Positions 17,464 to 27,377 are shown, counted from the first letter of the stretch. The stretch is 64,000 nucleotides of DNA from Rhizobium anhuiense (GCF_003985145.1 NZ_ML133534.1:1-64000); one strand, 5' to 3'. Numbers and translations are program-made. Notes: a model not told the origin generated them from the sequence alone.

Positions 17464-17716
17464 CGTATCTGCAAGTCCTCCTTCGTCGAACCGGTGCGTC
17501 ATCGAACTGCCGGAACAGACACCGGGACCGGCAGGCACGTCCTCCGCGGGATCAGGGTGGGCCGAGCCCGATGCGGGCCGAATAACGGCCGTTGCCGTCA
17601 CGATTTGTGCGTGGCATCTTCCCAGCGTGGAAGATGCCACGTCTCGCTTCGAGTCGTTGGATGACGGGTTTTCCATTTTTCGCTGTGTTAAGTCTGTCTT
17701 CTCAACGGAGGCTCGA

Positions 17717-18739
17717 ATGAGTATCGGCCTGATTGCCCTTTTTGATGATATCGCTGCACTGGCCAAGGTGGCTGCGGCCTCGCTTGACGATATTGCCGGC
17801 CAGGCAGCCAAGGCCGGCACGAAAGCGGCAGGTGTCGTCATCGATGATGCGGCTGTGACACCCCGTTACGTCACCGGATTTTCCGCAGCACGCGAATTGC
17901 CGATCATCGGCAAGATCGCCCTCGGCTCGCTGAAGAACAAGCTTTTGATCCTGCTTCCCGCGGCGCTTATCCTGAGCCTTGTCGCACCGCAGGCGATCAC
18001 ACCGCTGCTCATGATCGGCGGGCTTTTTCTCTGCTATGAGGGCGTGGAAAAGGTTTACGCACTCGTGCTACCGCATGCAGCGCACACCCATGAATCGGCA
18101 CTCGAGGCGACGAGCCTCGATGCACAATCGCTCGAAGACGAGAAGGTTGCGGGTGCGATCAAGACGGATTTCATCCTGTCGGCCGAAATCATGGCGATTA
18201 CGCTCGGTGCGTTGCCGTCAGGCAGCATAGTCACGCAGGCCTTCATTCTTGCGGTCGTCGGACTGGGTATAACGGTCATGGTCTATGGTGGCGTGGCGTT
18301 GATCGTGAAGGCCGATGATCTGGGGCTGATGCTGGCGCGTGTACAGACGCCGTCTCCGATGGGTTCCTTCTTGCGCGCGATCGGAAAAGGGCTTGTCACC
18401 GGCATGCCCTATTTTCTGAAAGTGCTCGGCATTATCGGAACGGCCGCCATGATCTGGGTCGGCGGCGGCATCATCGTTCACGGCCTCGAAACCTATGGTG
18501 TCGGCGGCCTCGCGCATCTCATCCATGATGCCGGGGAGGCGACCGCGCATGCCATTCCCGTTCTGGCGTCGGTGCTGCGCTGGGTCGTCGAGGCTACAGG
18601 AGCTGGCATCGTCGGTATTGTCGCGGGCTTGATCACAATTCCCGTCGCTGGCTACGCTATCTCGCCACTGTGGCGGTACCTCAAATCGCTCCTGCCGCGC
18701 CGCCGGCGGAATGAGGCACTGGCGGATGGGAAAAAATGA
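17717..18739 (+). CDS. DUF808 family inner-membrane protein (YedI-like)
   Basis: A 340-residue protein with the DUF808 layout: an N-terminal DDIAALAKVAAASLDDIAGQAAKAG segment (first part quoted: DDIAALAKVAAASLDDIA), then several hydrophobic helices and a basic C-terminus. Function of the family is unknown. The ATG at 17717 has CGGAGGCTCGA before it, so the longer in-frame extension to 17291 is rejected; it would run through the tRNA terminator. It is probably a single-gene unit of the ancestral chromosome next to the tRNA. Confidence 0.88.
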   Translation: MSIGLIALFDDIAALAKVAAASLDDIAGQAAKAGTKAAGVVIDDAAVTPRYVTGFSAARELPIIGKIALGSLKNKLLILLPAALILSLVAPQAITPLLMIGGLFLCYEGVEKVYALVLPHAAHTHESALEATSLDAQSLEDEKVAGAIKTDFILSAEIMAITLGALPSGSIVTQAFILAVVGLGITVMVYGGVALIVKADDLGLMLARVQTPSPMGSFLRAIGKGLVTGMPYFLKVLGIIGTAAMIWVGGGIIVHGLETYGVGGLAHLIHDAGEATAHAIPVLASVLRWVVEATGAGIVGIVAGLITIPVAGYAISPLWRYLKSLLPRRRRNEALADGKK

Positions 18740-18789
18740 ACGCGGCGGCCACCGACAGGCAGCGATGATCGACAATGCACGGCATCACT

Positions 18790-18893
18790 CGAGCAATTCC
18801 AGACAAAGCGCGAGGCGCTTTTGCTGGGAATTGTGTAAAAACAAAAAGTTAGGGCGGTTGTGCGTTTCCGTGAAAAGCTGAAGCGCTCTAAGG
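18790..18893. repeat. Rhizobial intergenic palindromic repeat
   Basis: Begins CGAGCAATTCCAG, contains CTGGGAATTGTGTAAAAAC, and ends GCGCTCTAAG. The first arm pair (GCAATTCC / GGAATTG) and the link to a second imperfect palindrome match the short dispersed element found also at 36097-36200. It lies between the convergent ends of the DUF808 gene and the sugar permease. Confidence 0.65.
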
Positions 18894-18926
18894 CGTCATA
18901 TCCAGCGGGGCGGAGACCGAATTTGC

Positions 18927-19925
18927 CTACTCGCCCTGTCGTAAGTTGCGAAGTCGGTCGAAAAGGACGGCGAGCACGATTGCTCCGCCGATGAAGCTTC
19001 CCTGCCAGAAGGCGTTGATGCCGAGCAAGCCGAGACTGTTGCGGATGATCTCGATGAGGGCGGCGCCGACCAAGGCTCCGAAGGCGGTGCCGACACCGCC
19101 GGCGAGATTGGCGCCGCCGATAACCGCGGCCGCGATGACTTGAAGTTCCATTCCGGCGCCGATGTTTGTGGTGACGGCGCCGAGCCAGCCGGTTTGAATG
19201 ATGCCGGCAACGCCTGCCGACAGGGCGGAAATCATATAGACGATAATCTTGATCCTCGGCACTGGAACGCCCGTCAGTGTCGCCGCGTGCTCATTGCCGC
19301 CGATGGCAAAGACATAGCGGCCGAACTTGGTCCAGCGCAGCACGAAACCGGTGATGAGGGCCAGCACGACCATGTAAAGCACCGGATTGGCGATGCCGAA
19401 AAGCCAAGCGCCGCCACCCAGCGCCAGCAGCTTGTCGTGATCAGGCCCGAACTGGAAAACGACGGTGTTGTTGGATGCGACCATTGCAAGGCTGCGTGCA
19501 ATAGACAACATGCCGAGCGTGACGACGAAAGGTGGGAAGCCGAGATAGGCAATCAATACGCCGTTGAAAGCTCCGACCACAAGAGCAGTACCGATCGAGG
19601 CGGCGATGCCGACTTCAATGCTGTATCCCGCGTGCATGACGACCGCCAGCACCATGCTGCACAGGCAAAGCACGGAGCCGACGGACAAATCGATGCCGCC
19701 GGTGATGATGACCAGCGTCATACCAAGCGCGATAATTGCAACGAAAGTGACGTTGCGGGTGATGTTGTAGATGTTCTTCGCGGTCGCAAAGGAGTCCGTC
19801 GCCATCGACAGAAAAATGCAGGCGAGAATGACTGCAATGAGCACCCAGAAGGTCTGGCCGCTGAAGACCGATGCCAGCCAACTCCGTTGCTTCTGTCCGA
19901 TCGTCTGGTCAAGTGTAATCGCCAT
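18927..19925 (-). CDS. Sugar ABC transporter permease, CUT2 (RbsC/FrcC type)
   Basis: A 332-residue inner-membrane permease of the BPD_transp_2 family with about ten helices. The segment MTLVIITGGIDLSVGSVL and the motif AAAVIGGANLAGGVGT are typical of ribose/xylose/fructose type systems. It is transcribed with the upstream ATPase gene (40 bp gap). The matching binding protein is encoded on the opposite strand at 21979. Substrate cannot be read; a monosaccharide is likely from the family. Confidence 0.92.
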   Translation of the reverse strand: MAITLDQTIGQKQRSWLASVFSGQTFWVLIAVILACIFLSMATDSFATAKNIYNITRNVTFVAIIALGMTLVIITGGIDLSVGSVLCLCSMVLAVVMHAGYSIEVGIAASIGTALVVGAFNGVLIAYLGFPPFVVTLGMLSIARSLAMVASNNTVVFQFGPDHDKLLALGGGAWLFGIANPVLYMVVLALITGFVLRWTKFGRYVFAIGGNEHAATLTGVPVPRIKIIVYMISALSAGVAGIIQTGWLGAVTTNIGAGMELQVIAAAVIGGANLAGGVGTAFGALVGAALIEIIRNSLGLLGINAFWQGSFIGGAIVLAVLFDRLRNLRQGE

Positions 19926-19965
19926 CGTCGACCTTCTTTTTTCCTATTGCAGCGGATAGCATCGA

Positions 19966-20706
19966 TCACACCTGTTCGATGGCGCCGGTGATCAATCCCG
20001 TCACTTCCTCCGGCGAACTTGCGGCAATCTGCTTGTCGGCCACTTTTCTGCCCCGCCGCATCACGATCACGCGGTCGGCGACCGAAAAGACGTCGGGCAT
20101 GCGGTGGCTGATCAGGACAACGACTATGCCCCGGTCACGCAATTGGCGGATCAGGTTCAAAACCTCAGCCACTTGGCGCACGGAAATGGCTGCCGTCGGC
20201 TCGTCCATCAACACGATTTTCGCTTCCGACAACATCGTTCGGGCGATCGCCACCGCCTGTCGCTGGCCACCCGACATTTGTTTGACGAGATCGCGCGCCC
20301 GCGTCTCGGATTTGAGCTCGCGAAATATCTCGCCGGAGCGTTTGTACATGCTCTTGTAGTCGAGGATGCGAAAAGGCCCCACGCCGCGGCGCAATTCTCG
20401 TCCGAGGAATACGTTTGCTGCCGCCGTCAGATTGTTGCAGAGCGCCAGATCCTGGTGAACGATCTCGATGCCATGCTGGCGTGCTTCCTTCGGCCGATGA
20501 AGCACCAGATCGGCGCCGTCGAGGCGCATGGTTCCGTGGCTCGGGCGAAAGTTGCCGGCGATCATCTTCACCAATGTCGACTTGCCGGCGCCGTTGTCGC
20601 CCATCAGGCCGACAACCTGCCCCGCTTCAAGCGAAAACGAAATATCGTTGACAGCCTGGATGGCGCCGAAATGTTTGGAAATATTGGTGAGCTCAAGAAC
20701 CGCCAC
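19966..20706 (-). CDS. Sugar ABC transporter ATPase, single-domain CUT2 type
   Basis: A 246-residue ATPase with Walker A GDNGAGKST, signature MSGGQRQAVAIART and Walker B IVLMDEP. Most CUT2 systems use a fused double ATPase of about 500 residues; this one has a single domain, as in the fructose transporter FrcA of rhizobia. The start is GTG. It is first in a two-gene operon with the permease and divergent from the SDR gene across a 243-bp region. Confidence 0.92.
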   Translation of the reverse strand: MAVLELTNISKHFGAIQAVNDISFSLEAGQVVGLMGDNGAGKSTLVKMIAGNFRPSHGTMRLDGADLVLHRPKEARQHGIEIVHQDLALCNNLTAAANVFLGRELRRGVGPFRILDYKSMYKRSGEIFRELKSETRARDLVKQMSGGQRQAVAIARTMLSEAKIVLMDEPTAAISVRQVAEVLNLIRQLRDRGIVVVLISHRMPDVFSVADRVIVMRRGRKVADKQIAASSPEEVTGLITGAIEQV

Positions 20707-20884
20707 CAGCCTTCTGGCCTCCCAAGACTTGCAGGCTATCCGTCGCGTGTCTTCGGCGCGAGGCTCCAGCGACTTCGCTTTTCCAATGTCCTCCCAGAAA
20801 AGCGATCAGGAACATTTACGCAAAACCTTGCCGCAGCGTCAACTATTGTCCGGTGTATTGGCCTTATTATCGCAAAAATCTGTT

Positions 20885-20895
20885 TTGTCAGACAA
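20885..20895. promoter_or_regulatory. Palindrome TTGTCAGACAA, candidate GntR operator
   Basis: A perfect 11-bp palindrome with GTC-N-GAC half-sites, the pattern seen for FadR-subfamily GntR regulators. It lies in the divergent promoter region, 55 bp before the SDR start and about 180 bp from the ATPase start. The FadR-type regulator at 23162 is the likely partner. Confidence 0.5.
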
Positions 20896-20949
20896 ATATC
20901 GTTTGACGAGAGCGGCGCGTGAATATTAGCTATCGGTGGGAGAGAGAGC

Positions 20950-21930
20950 ATGCTGATCCTTGTGACCGGTGCGACGGGCAAGGTCGGGCGGCGCTTCATT
21001 GCTGGGCTGCTTGACGATCCGAGATTTTCCAAGGCCCGTATTCGCGCGCTTTGCCATAATCGGCTGTGCGATGAGACCGACCGTGTCGAAGTCATCCGCG
21101 GCTCGATCGCCGATCGCGACATCGTGGCAGCGGCGCTCGACGACGTTACCCATGTCGTGCATCTCGCCACCTGCAAGGAAACGCCTGAAGACATCATGGA
21201 TGTCACGGTCAAAGGTCTGTTTTGGCTGCTCGAAGAGTTCCGCACGAGCGTCACTGCACGCCAGTTCATCCTGATCGGGGGTGACGCGGGCGTGGGACAT
21301 TTCCACTATCGCCACAATGGCCCGATCACCGAGAATACTCCCCATCGTGCTTATCCGGGAAGCTATGCGCTTTCCAAGGTTCTGGAAGAGGTGATGCTGG
21401 AGCAGTTCGGCATTCAGTACGGCCTCAATGGCTGTTGTCTGCGGGCGCCCTGGATCATGGAAAAGGACGATTTCAAATATTCGCTGTCTTTTGGCGACGA
21501 TGTCTTTGGTGGCCCGGACTGGAAGACGCTGGTTCCGGAAGACGCGGCACGGCGCTACGCTGCTCTGGGGACGGTGCCACTGCTCCTTGATGCTGACGGA
21601 CGACCGCTGAAACGCAATTTCGTGCATGTCGATGACCTCGTATCGGCCATATTGGCAGCGATCGACAACCCGCGGGCGGAGCGGCAACTCTTCAATATCT
21701 GCATGGATCGCCCTGTCGACTATGCGGACGTCGCCGCCTACCTCCAGCGCACGCGCAATCTTGGCTCTGTCGAGATACCAAGCCGCTTCCATTCCAATTG
21801 GATGGACAACAGCAAGGCGAAATACCTGCTGGACTGGCGGCCGGACTACGATCTCGAAATGCTTATCGACTCGGCATGGCAATACGAGCGTTCGAAGGAG
21901 GAGCCTCGCATCGTCTGGTATCCGGGTTGA
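20950..21930 (+). CDS. NAD(P)-dependent sugar epimerase/dehydratase, extended SDR
   Basis: A 326-residue extended short-chain dehydrogenase. The N-terminal nucleotide motif is TGATGKVG and the active-site tyrosine/lysine pair lies in SYALSK (about residues 138-143). A typical HVDDLVSAILAA segment follows. The ribosome site is GGGAGAGAG. It is first in a likely operon with the sugar-binding protein 48 bp downstream, so it probably oxidises or epimerises the imported sugar; the substrate is not known. Confidence 0.88.
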   Translation: MLILVTGATGKVGRRFIAGLLDDPRFSKARIRALCHNRLCDETDRVEVIRGSIADRDIVAAALDDVTHVVHLATCKETPEDIMDVTVKGLFWLLEEFRTSVTARQFILIGGDAGVGHFHYRHNGPITENTPHRAYPGSYALSKVLEEVMLEQFGIQYGLNGCCLRAPWIMEKDDFKYSLSFGDDVFGGPDWKTLVPEDAARRYAALGTVPLLLDADGRPLKRNFVHVDDLVSAILAAIDNPRAERQLFNICMDRPVDYADVAAYLQRTRNLGSVEIPSRFHSNWMDNSKAKYLLDWRPDYDLEMLIDSAWQYERSKEEPRIVWYPG

Positions 21931-21978
21931 TTTCGTATGGCGGGCATGTCGTGCCCGTCTGTTTCAAGGGAGGAAACT

Positions 21979-22965
21979 ATGAGGAAGGCATTACTACTGA
22001 CAGCCGCAGTTCTAGCACTGACCGCCGGGCAGGCCCTGGCGAAGAAGCAACTGGTCATCGTCGTCAAGGGCCTCGACAATCCGTTCTTCGAAGCAATCAA
22101 CCAGGGTTGCCAGAAATGGAACAAGGAGAACCCGACTGCGGAATACGAATGCTTCTACACCGGTCCGGCATCGACATCCGATGAGGCCGGCGAAGCGCAG
22201 ATCGTTCAGGATATGTTGGGCAAGGCAGACACGGCTGCAATCGCAATTTCGCCGTCCAATGCAAAGCTCATCGCCCAGACCCTGAAAACCGCCAATCCAA
22301 CGGTTCCGGTGATGACGCTCGATGCCGATCTTGCCGCCGAGGATGCAGCGTTGCGCAAGACCTATCTCGGCACGGACAACTATCTGATGGGCGCACGCAT
22401 CGGCGAGTACATCAAGAAGGCTAAGCCGAAGGGCGGCAAGATCTGCACGATCGAAGGCAATCCGGGAGCAGACAATATTCTACGCCGGGCGCAAGGTATG
22501 CGCGACACGCTCACTGGCGAGAAGGGCTTGACCGCGCTGAAGGGCGAGGGCGGGTGGACGGAGGTCGCCGGCTGCCCGGTGTTCACCAATGACAATGGTG
22601 CCCAGGGTGTTCAGGCAATGACCGATATCCTCGCGGCCAATCCCGACCTGGACGCATTCGGCATTATGGGTGGCTGGCCATTGTTCGGCGCGCCGCAGCC
22701 CTATCGCGACCTGTTCAAACCGATGGCCGACAAGATCGCCAGCAACGATTTCGTCATTGGTGCGGCTGACACGATCGGCGACGAGGTTGCCATTGCGAGG
22801 GAAGGCCTGGTGACGGCGCTCGTCGGCCAGCGGCCGTTCGAGATGGGCTACAAGGCGCCTTCGGTGATGATGGATCTGATTGCCGGCAAGCCGGTCGAAG
22901 ATCCGGTCTTCACCGGGCTCGACGAGTGCACCAAGGATACAGTCGATACCTGCATTCAAAAGTAG
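21979..22965 (+). CDS. Sugar ABC transporter substrate-binding protein, CUT2
   Basis: A 328-residue periplasmic protein with a signal peptide (MRKALLLTAAVLALTAGQALA) and a Peripla_BP_4 fold. The opening VIVVKGLDNPFFEAI is typical of ribose/galactose type receptors. The start follows GGGAGGAAACT; an ATG 14 codons upstream is less likely because it would precede the signal peptide. It serves the permease and ATPase encoded divergently at 18927-20706. Confidence 0.92.
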   Translation: MRKALLLTAAVLALTAGQALAKKQLVIVVKGLDNPFFEAINQGCQKWNKENPTAEYECFYTGPASTSDEAGEAQIVQDMLGKADTAAIAISPSNAKLIAQTLKTANPTVPVMTLDADLAAEDAALRKTYLGTDNYLMGARIGEYIKKAKPKGGKICTIEGNPGADNILRRAQGMRDTLTGEKGLTALKGEGGWTEVAGCPVFTNDNGAQGVQAMTDILAANPDLDAFGIMGGWPLFGAPQPYRDLFKPMADKIASNDFVIGAADTIGDEVAIAREGLVTALVGQRPFEMGYKAPSVMMDLIAGKPVEDPVFTGLDECTKDTVDTCIQK

Positions 22966-23161
22966 GTCCGCGGTTTGGCGGCACTCGGTTCAAGGGTGCC
23001 GCCGACTGCCCCACGAGAGACGGATCGAAAGGCCCGCAGGGCTTGACGCGCCCCGGATTCCGCGCTTTTTGGCGGCGTCAATCGCAGGCGACTTCCTCGT
23101 TATTACGATTGTTTTGAGAGTACATGCAGACAATCGAAAGATGCTGAGGCAGTAGAAATAA

Positions 23162-23941
23162 ATGCCTGACAAGAAATCGGGAAAGCCGGCGGCTCCGGTC
23201 GAAGTGGTGACGGTTGACCGTTCGGCCACAAGGCGCCCAAATGCTCCCCGCATGACGGGGGCGAGCGTTCATGTGTCTTTGGCGGGAGAGATTGGGCTGC
23301 GAATCGTACGCGGCGACTATCCGCCGGGCACGATCCTGCCAAATGAGGCAAAATGGTCTGAAGTCTTTGAAGTCAGCCGATCGGCGGTGCGCGAAGCGAT
23401 CAAGATGTTGATGGCCAAGGGCCTGCTTTCTTCTCGCCCGAAAATCGGCAGCTGGGTCGAACCCAAGGAGCGTTGGAACCTACTGGATCGAGATGTCTTG
23501 GGCTGGTATGCCGCGTCTCCCGATCGTGAAGCCTTTCTGAGGGCTGTGCAGGAACTCAGGCATATGATCGAGCCGGAAGCGACGGCACTGGCTGCGGAGC
23601 GGCGAACCGAGGAGCAAATGAATGCGATCAGTCAGGCCCTGCATGACATGGATCAGGCGACATCGCTTCAGCAGCGAACGGAATCCGATGCGCGATTTCA
23701 TATCGCGATCCTACGCGCCTCCGGAAATGATCTGCTGGTGCCGCTCGGCGTACTGATCGAATCGGCGTTGAACCACCTCTTCGCCCACGTCACGCGAGAG
23801 GAAGACAATTTGCGCTATGCACTGAAGCTTCATGAAAATATTGAAAAAAACATCCGATTGCAGCGACCGAACATGGCGCGCAACGCCGTTCGCAAGGCGC
23901 TGGCAAATACCGACCAGATCATAGCACGTTGGTCGCGATAG
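23162..23941 (+). CDS. GntR family regulator, FadR subfamily
   Basis: A 259-residue regulator. A disordered N-terminus of about 35 residues precedes a winged helix (GDYPPGTILPNEAKW, then VSRSAVREAIKMLMAKGLL). A C-terminal all-helical FCD domain (residues 115-255) would bind an organic acid or sugar acid, often through a metal held by Asp and His. It lies 196 bp after the binding-protein gene and probably represses the sugar locus through the palindrome at 20885. Confidence 0.9.
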   Translation: MPDKKSGKPAAPVEVVTVDRSATRRPNAPRMTGASVHVSLAGEIGLRIVRGDYPPGTILPNEAKWSEVFEVSRSAVREAIKMLMAKGLLSSRPKIGSWVEPKERWNLLDRDVLGWYAASPDREAFLRAVQELRHMIEPEATALAAERRTEEQMNAISQALHDMDQATSLQQRTESDARFHIAILRASGNDLLVPLGVLIESALNHLFAHVTREEDNLRYALKLHENIEKNIRLQRPNMARNAVRKALANTDQIIARWSR

Positions 23942-24074
23942 AGGTGTGCATCCTGCCCGGCTGACGCCTTGCCGGCAACCTGATGCAGAGCCGTTCAAGC
24001 TCCTACGGTGCTTGGTGCCTACCCAAAACCTGCGGCTTGTGCTATTTTCTCAGGCTACCTTCGGGGGCTGAACC

Positions 24075-24668
24075 ATGCGCGGGTTGCTTGCATCGGTGGG
24101 GTTGATTTTCACAGCGACAATGGCCGCTGCGGGGAGCCCCTTGTTCGATGCAGTCGCAACCGGAAACACCGCCGCCGTCGAACAGGTTTTGGCTGCGGGT
24201 ACGGATGTCAACAGCCGGGCACGCGATCTGGCGACGCCTCTCATCAACGCCGCGCTCGGAGACCAGCTCGCCATCGCCGAATTGCTCATCGGCAAAGGTG
24301 CTGACGTCATGGCTCGGAATTCGGGCGGCTTTACGCCGCTTCATGCCGCGGCCTTTTCCGGCAGCTTGCCGATCAGCAAGCTGCTGCTTCACCACGGGGC
24401 GACGCTCGACGATGCGGCCAACAAAGCGGGTGTAACGCCGCTGATGGTCGCCGGTGAGGAAAACCACGTCGCTCTCGCCGCGTTTCTTCTCGCTGAGGGG
24501 GCTGACGTCGGTCATGCAGAGGTTCACGGCTACACGCCGATCACGCGTGCGGTCTGGAAGGGCAACATGGACATCGTGCGATTGTTCAAACGGCACGGCG
24601 CGTCGTGCCCACCGGCCAGCCGCCTCGGCGAAGAAGGTTACGCCAAGTGCATTGAAATCCACGATTGA
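24075..24668 (+). CDS. Exported ankyrin-repeat protein
   Basis: A 197-residue protein with an N-terminal signal peptide (cleavage near AAAG) and about five ankyrin repeats from residue 20 on (GADVMARNSGGFTPLHAAAF is a clear one). It should act in the periplasm as a binding scaffold. It ends 13 bp before the YHS gene, which has its own strong ribosome site, so the two are likely cotranscribed. Partner unknown. Confidence 0.85.
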   Translation: MRGLLASVGLIFTATMAAAGSPLFDAVATGNTAAVEQVLAAGTDVNSRARDLATPLINAALGDQLAIAELLIGKGADVMARNSGGFTPLHAAAFSGSLPISKLLLHHGATLDDAANKAGVTPLMVAGEENHVALAAFLLAEGADVGHAEVHGYTPITRAVWKGNMDIVRLFKRHGASCPPASRLGEEGYAKCIEIHD

Positions 24669-24681
24669 ATAGGAGGCGCAG

Positions 24682-25188
24682 ATGTGTGCAGGGACCAGAA
24701 GCGGTGCGCGAGGAATTGGTCGCTCTGTGGCGGTGTTCCTTCTGGCTTTGGCAGCCGCCGGTGGATCGCAGGCTTTTGCCGACGACTCGGTCAATACGGG
24801 GTACTTCGGCGGCGTGGCAATCATGGGATACGATCCTGTCGCCTATTTCACCGAAGGCAAAGCCGTGAAAGGCTCCGAGGAATTCTCCCACGAATGGCTG
24901 GGGACGCCTTGGCTTTTCGCCAATGCCAAACACCGCGAAATGTTCATCAGCGAGCCGATCAAATATGCGCCTCAGTATGGCGGTTACTGCGCGGGCGAGG
25001 TGGCTCTCGGGTCGGTCACGGTAAATGTCGATCCAGAGGCGTTCAAGATCATCGACGGCAAGCTTTACCTGATCTACGACAAGGGATCGGCGGAGGGGTT
25101 TGCCGCGCATGTGGCTGAAGCAGTCCCGAAAGCCGACAGCAACTGGCCGAAGGTCGCAGCCGATCTCGAACGGGATCAGTATCACTGA
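24682..25188 (+). CDS. Exported YHS-domain protein
   Basis: A 168-residue protein with a signal peptide (residues 12-33, cleaved near QAFA) and a YHS domain marked by GYDPVAYFTEGKAVKGS, WLFANAKHREMF and YAPQYGGYCA. YHS domains are thought to bind metals; this subset is common in Rhizobiales as secreted proteins of unknown role. AGGAGGCGCAG precedes the start. It follows the ankyrin gene by 13 bp. Confidence 0.88.
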   Translation: MCAGTRSGARGIGRSVAVFLLALAAAGGSQAFADDSVNTGYFGGVAIMGYDPVAYFTEGKAVKGSEEFSHEWLGTPWLFANAKHREMFISEPIKYAPQYGGYCAGEVALGSVTVNVDPEAFKIIDGKLYLIYDKGSAEGFAAHVAEAVPKADSNWPKVAADLERDQYH

Positions 25189-25205
25189 CCGCGGGTGGAG
25201 TGCGG

Positions 25206-27377
25206 CTATTTGACGGGCGAAAAATAGAAGACCTTGGTGGAGTTCACGTAAGCATAGCTAGTTTCAGCAGGCGAGTTTGCAGATCTGTAGACCGGGCCGC
25301 AATCGGCTCGTCCGAATGCATTTTCGCTCTGCTCGCAGAGCATGTCGCCCTGGACGAAAACCGTCTCGGTGATCATCTGCGTCGCCGAGCGGAATGCAGC
25401 CTTTCCATCGCGTTCGATTTGCATGAGTGCAGGGCTTCCTGAGGGCTCGGTCTTGCCCCGCAGGAGTTTGCCCATGACGGCGCTTGTGATTTCGTCGTCG
25501 TGCAGCCGGTCCTGCTCGTCGCCCTTGAAAGCGAACGGCCATTCCGGCAGACCGGCCTCGCGCAGAGCATCGAGGATAAAGGCCAAATCCTGCTCGTTGC
25601 GGAAGTGGGCGTTGCTGATACGCCAGCCCGCCAGGGAATCGCGCCCTGCCACAAAGCGAAGTCCTTCGGTGACTGTCGCACGGGCGTCATCGAGGCGACC
25701 GGCACGGGCATAGGCCATCGCGAGCGGGGTAACGAAATCGCCATTTCCCGGAGAACCGTCTCGCGCGCGTTGGAAATTGTCGATGGCCTTTGCGTAGTCG
25801 CGCTGCAAATAAAAGACCAGGCCGGCCGTGTATCGGTTGATGGCGGAGAGGTTCGGATCGTGCCTGAGCGCCGTCTCGACGGCCGCGCCGGCTTCGGCAT
25901 GATTGCCGGAGAACAATTGAACATATGCCAACGCCATATGCGCCTCGGCATCGGTAGACCCGAGCGACACTGCCTGCTGCGCCGAGGTGACAGCCTGCTC
26001 ATAGCGGCGGTCCACGACCTGCATGACGGCAAGAACGGCGTAGGGCGATGACAGAACCGGGTCGAGAGCCAGCGCGCGACTTGCTTTCTCGTAGACCCTT
26101 TTTCGGGCCAGCGCGCTCTGGAGAACATCGTCGTAGGCGCTTCGCCAGACATAAGCTGTCGCGCGCGCATCGGCCGCGAAGGCCTCTGCAAAACCGGGGT
26201 CGAGCGCTTCTGCTTTGTCAAAGAGGGCCAGTGCCTCCAGCAGCCGGGAACGGCGGCCGGTCCGCGTCGCCTGCTCGGCACGAAGGTAGTAGTCGTATGC
26301 TTCCAGATTGGCGGTCGGCGGACGGGTAATCCGCTCCGCCTCGGATCGAGTGAGCTTCAGGCCAAGCGCGCCGGCGATCTGCCGACTGAGCTCGTTTTGC
26401 ACAGCCATCACATCCGCCGCGCCGCGGTTAAACCGGTTGGCCCACAGGTGATCGCCGCTTGCGGTATCGATCAGTTGCGCATTGACACGGATTTGGTCGC
26501 CTATCCGCTGCACGCTGCCCTCGACGACAAAGCGCACGCCGAGATCGCGTTCGATGTCGGCCAAGACCAAGGGCTTGCCTTTGTAGGCAAACACCGAATT
26601 ATGACCGATGACGTCAAGGTCCGAAAGCATGGCCAGATCTGCAATCAGGCTGTCGGTCATGCCATCGGTGAAATAATCCTGGCCGGGATCTTTGCTCAGA
26701 TTCGCGAAAGGAAGCACCGCGACGGATGGACGTTGCGGCACGAACGGCCATTGCCATACGAAGACAATTGCAGCGGTCGCGATCAGCAGCGCTGCTAGCG
26801 TCGCCAGGATAATCGCACGGCGGCGCGGCCGAGGGGAGGCGACAACCTTGCCTGCCTCAGCGGGATCTAACAGGACACGATAGACGCGAACCGGATCGGC
26901 TATGTTTTTCAGTTGCTGCTCACCGAGGGCGGAGAAGCCGACATCAGCCTTGTGTACCGTGTGATCGAATGCGGTGCCGGATATGCAAATTCCGCCGGGC
27001 TGGGCAAGACTCTCCAGCCGTGCGGCTATGTTGACGCCGTCTCCGTGAATGTCCTCTCCTTCGACGATGACATCGCCGAGATTGACGCCGATGCGGAAAA
27101 GCATCCGCTGCTCGGGACGCAGGGCTGCATTGCGTTCTGCCTTTTGTTGCTGGATCTTGACGGCGCAGCGCAAGGCATCCACCACGCTTTGGAACTCAAC
27201 CAGGATTCCGTCGCCCATGGTCTTGATCAGGCGGCCGTGATGCGTGGCGATCTTCGGTTCGAAGAGTTCGTGGAGATCGGAGTGGAAGCGGATACGCGTT
27301 CCCTCTTCGTCGATTTCGCTCAGACGGCTGTAACCGACCACATCTGCAATCAGGACTGCTGCAAGACGGCGCTCCAT
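25206..27377 (-). CDS. Membrane class III adenylate cyclase with TPR tail
   Basis: A 723-residue protein. Residues 1-165 are a class III cyclase domain with both metal aspartates (D12 in IADVVGYS, D56 in MGDGILVEF) and the transition-state pair in GDGVNIAAR (N116, R120), so it should be active. A single membrane helix lies at about 188-208. Residues 213-330 form a TolB-N-like domain (SVAVLPFANLSKDPGQDYFT), followed by TPR-like repeats to about residue 600. This architecture is abundant in rhizobia. A close relative without the membrane helix lies just upstream at 27544. Confidence 0.9.
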   Translation of the reverse strand: MERRLAAVLIADVVGYSRLSEIDEEGTRIRFHSDLHELFEPKIATHHGRLIKTMGDGILVEFQSVVDALRCAVKIQQQKAERNAALRPEQRMLFRIGVNLGDVIVEGEDIHGDGVNIAARLESLAQPGGICISGTAFDHTVHKADVGFSALGEQQLKNIADPVRVYRVLLDPAEAGKVVASPRPRRRAIILATLAALLIATAAIVFVWQWPFVPQRPSVAVLPFANLSKDPGQDYFTDGMTDSLIADLAMLSDLDVIGHNSVFAYKGKPLVLADIERDLGVRFVVEGSVQRIGDQIRVNAQLIDTASGDHLWANRFNRGAADVMAVQNELSRQIAGALGLKLTRSEAERITRPPTANLEAYDYYLRAEQATRTGRRSRLLEALALFDKAEALDPGFAEAFAADARATAYVWRSAYDDVLQSALARKRVYEKASRALALDPVLSSPYAVLAVMQVVDRRYEQAVTSAQQAVSLGSTDAEAHMALAYVQLFSGNHAEAGAAVETALRHDPNLSAINRYTAGLVFYLQRDYAKAIDNFQRARDGSPGNGDFVTPLAMAYARAGRLDDARATVTEGLRFVAGRDSLAGWRISNAHFRNEQDLAFILDALREAGLPEWPFAFKGDEQDRLHDDEITSAVMGKLLRGKTEPSGSPALMQIERDGKAAFRSATQMITETVFVQGDMLCEQSENAFGRADCGPVYRSANSPAETSYAYVNSTKVFYFSPVK

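Noticed and set aside
23107..23135. Inverted repeat GATTGT-N17-ACAATC before the GntR gene as a second operator
   Set aside because: The arms are short and the spacing does not fit the compact FadR-type operator at 20885.
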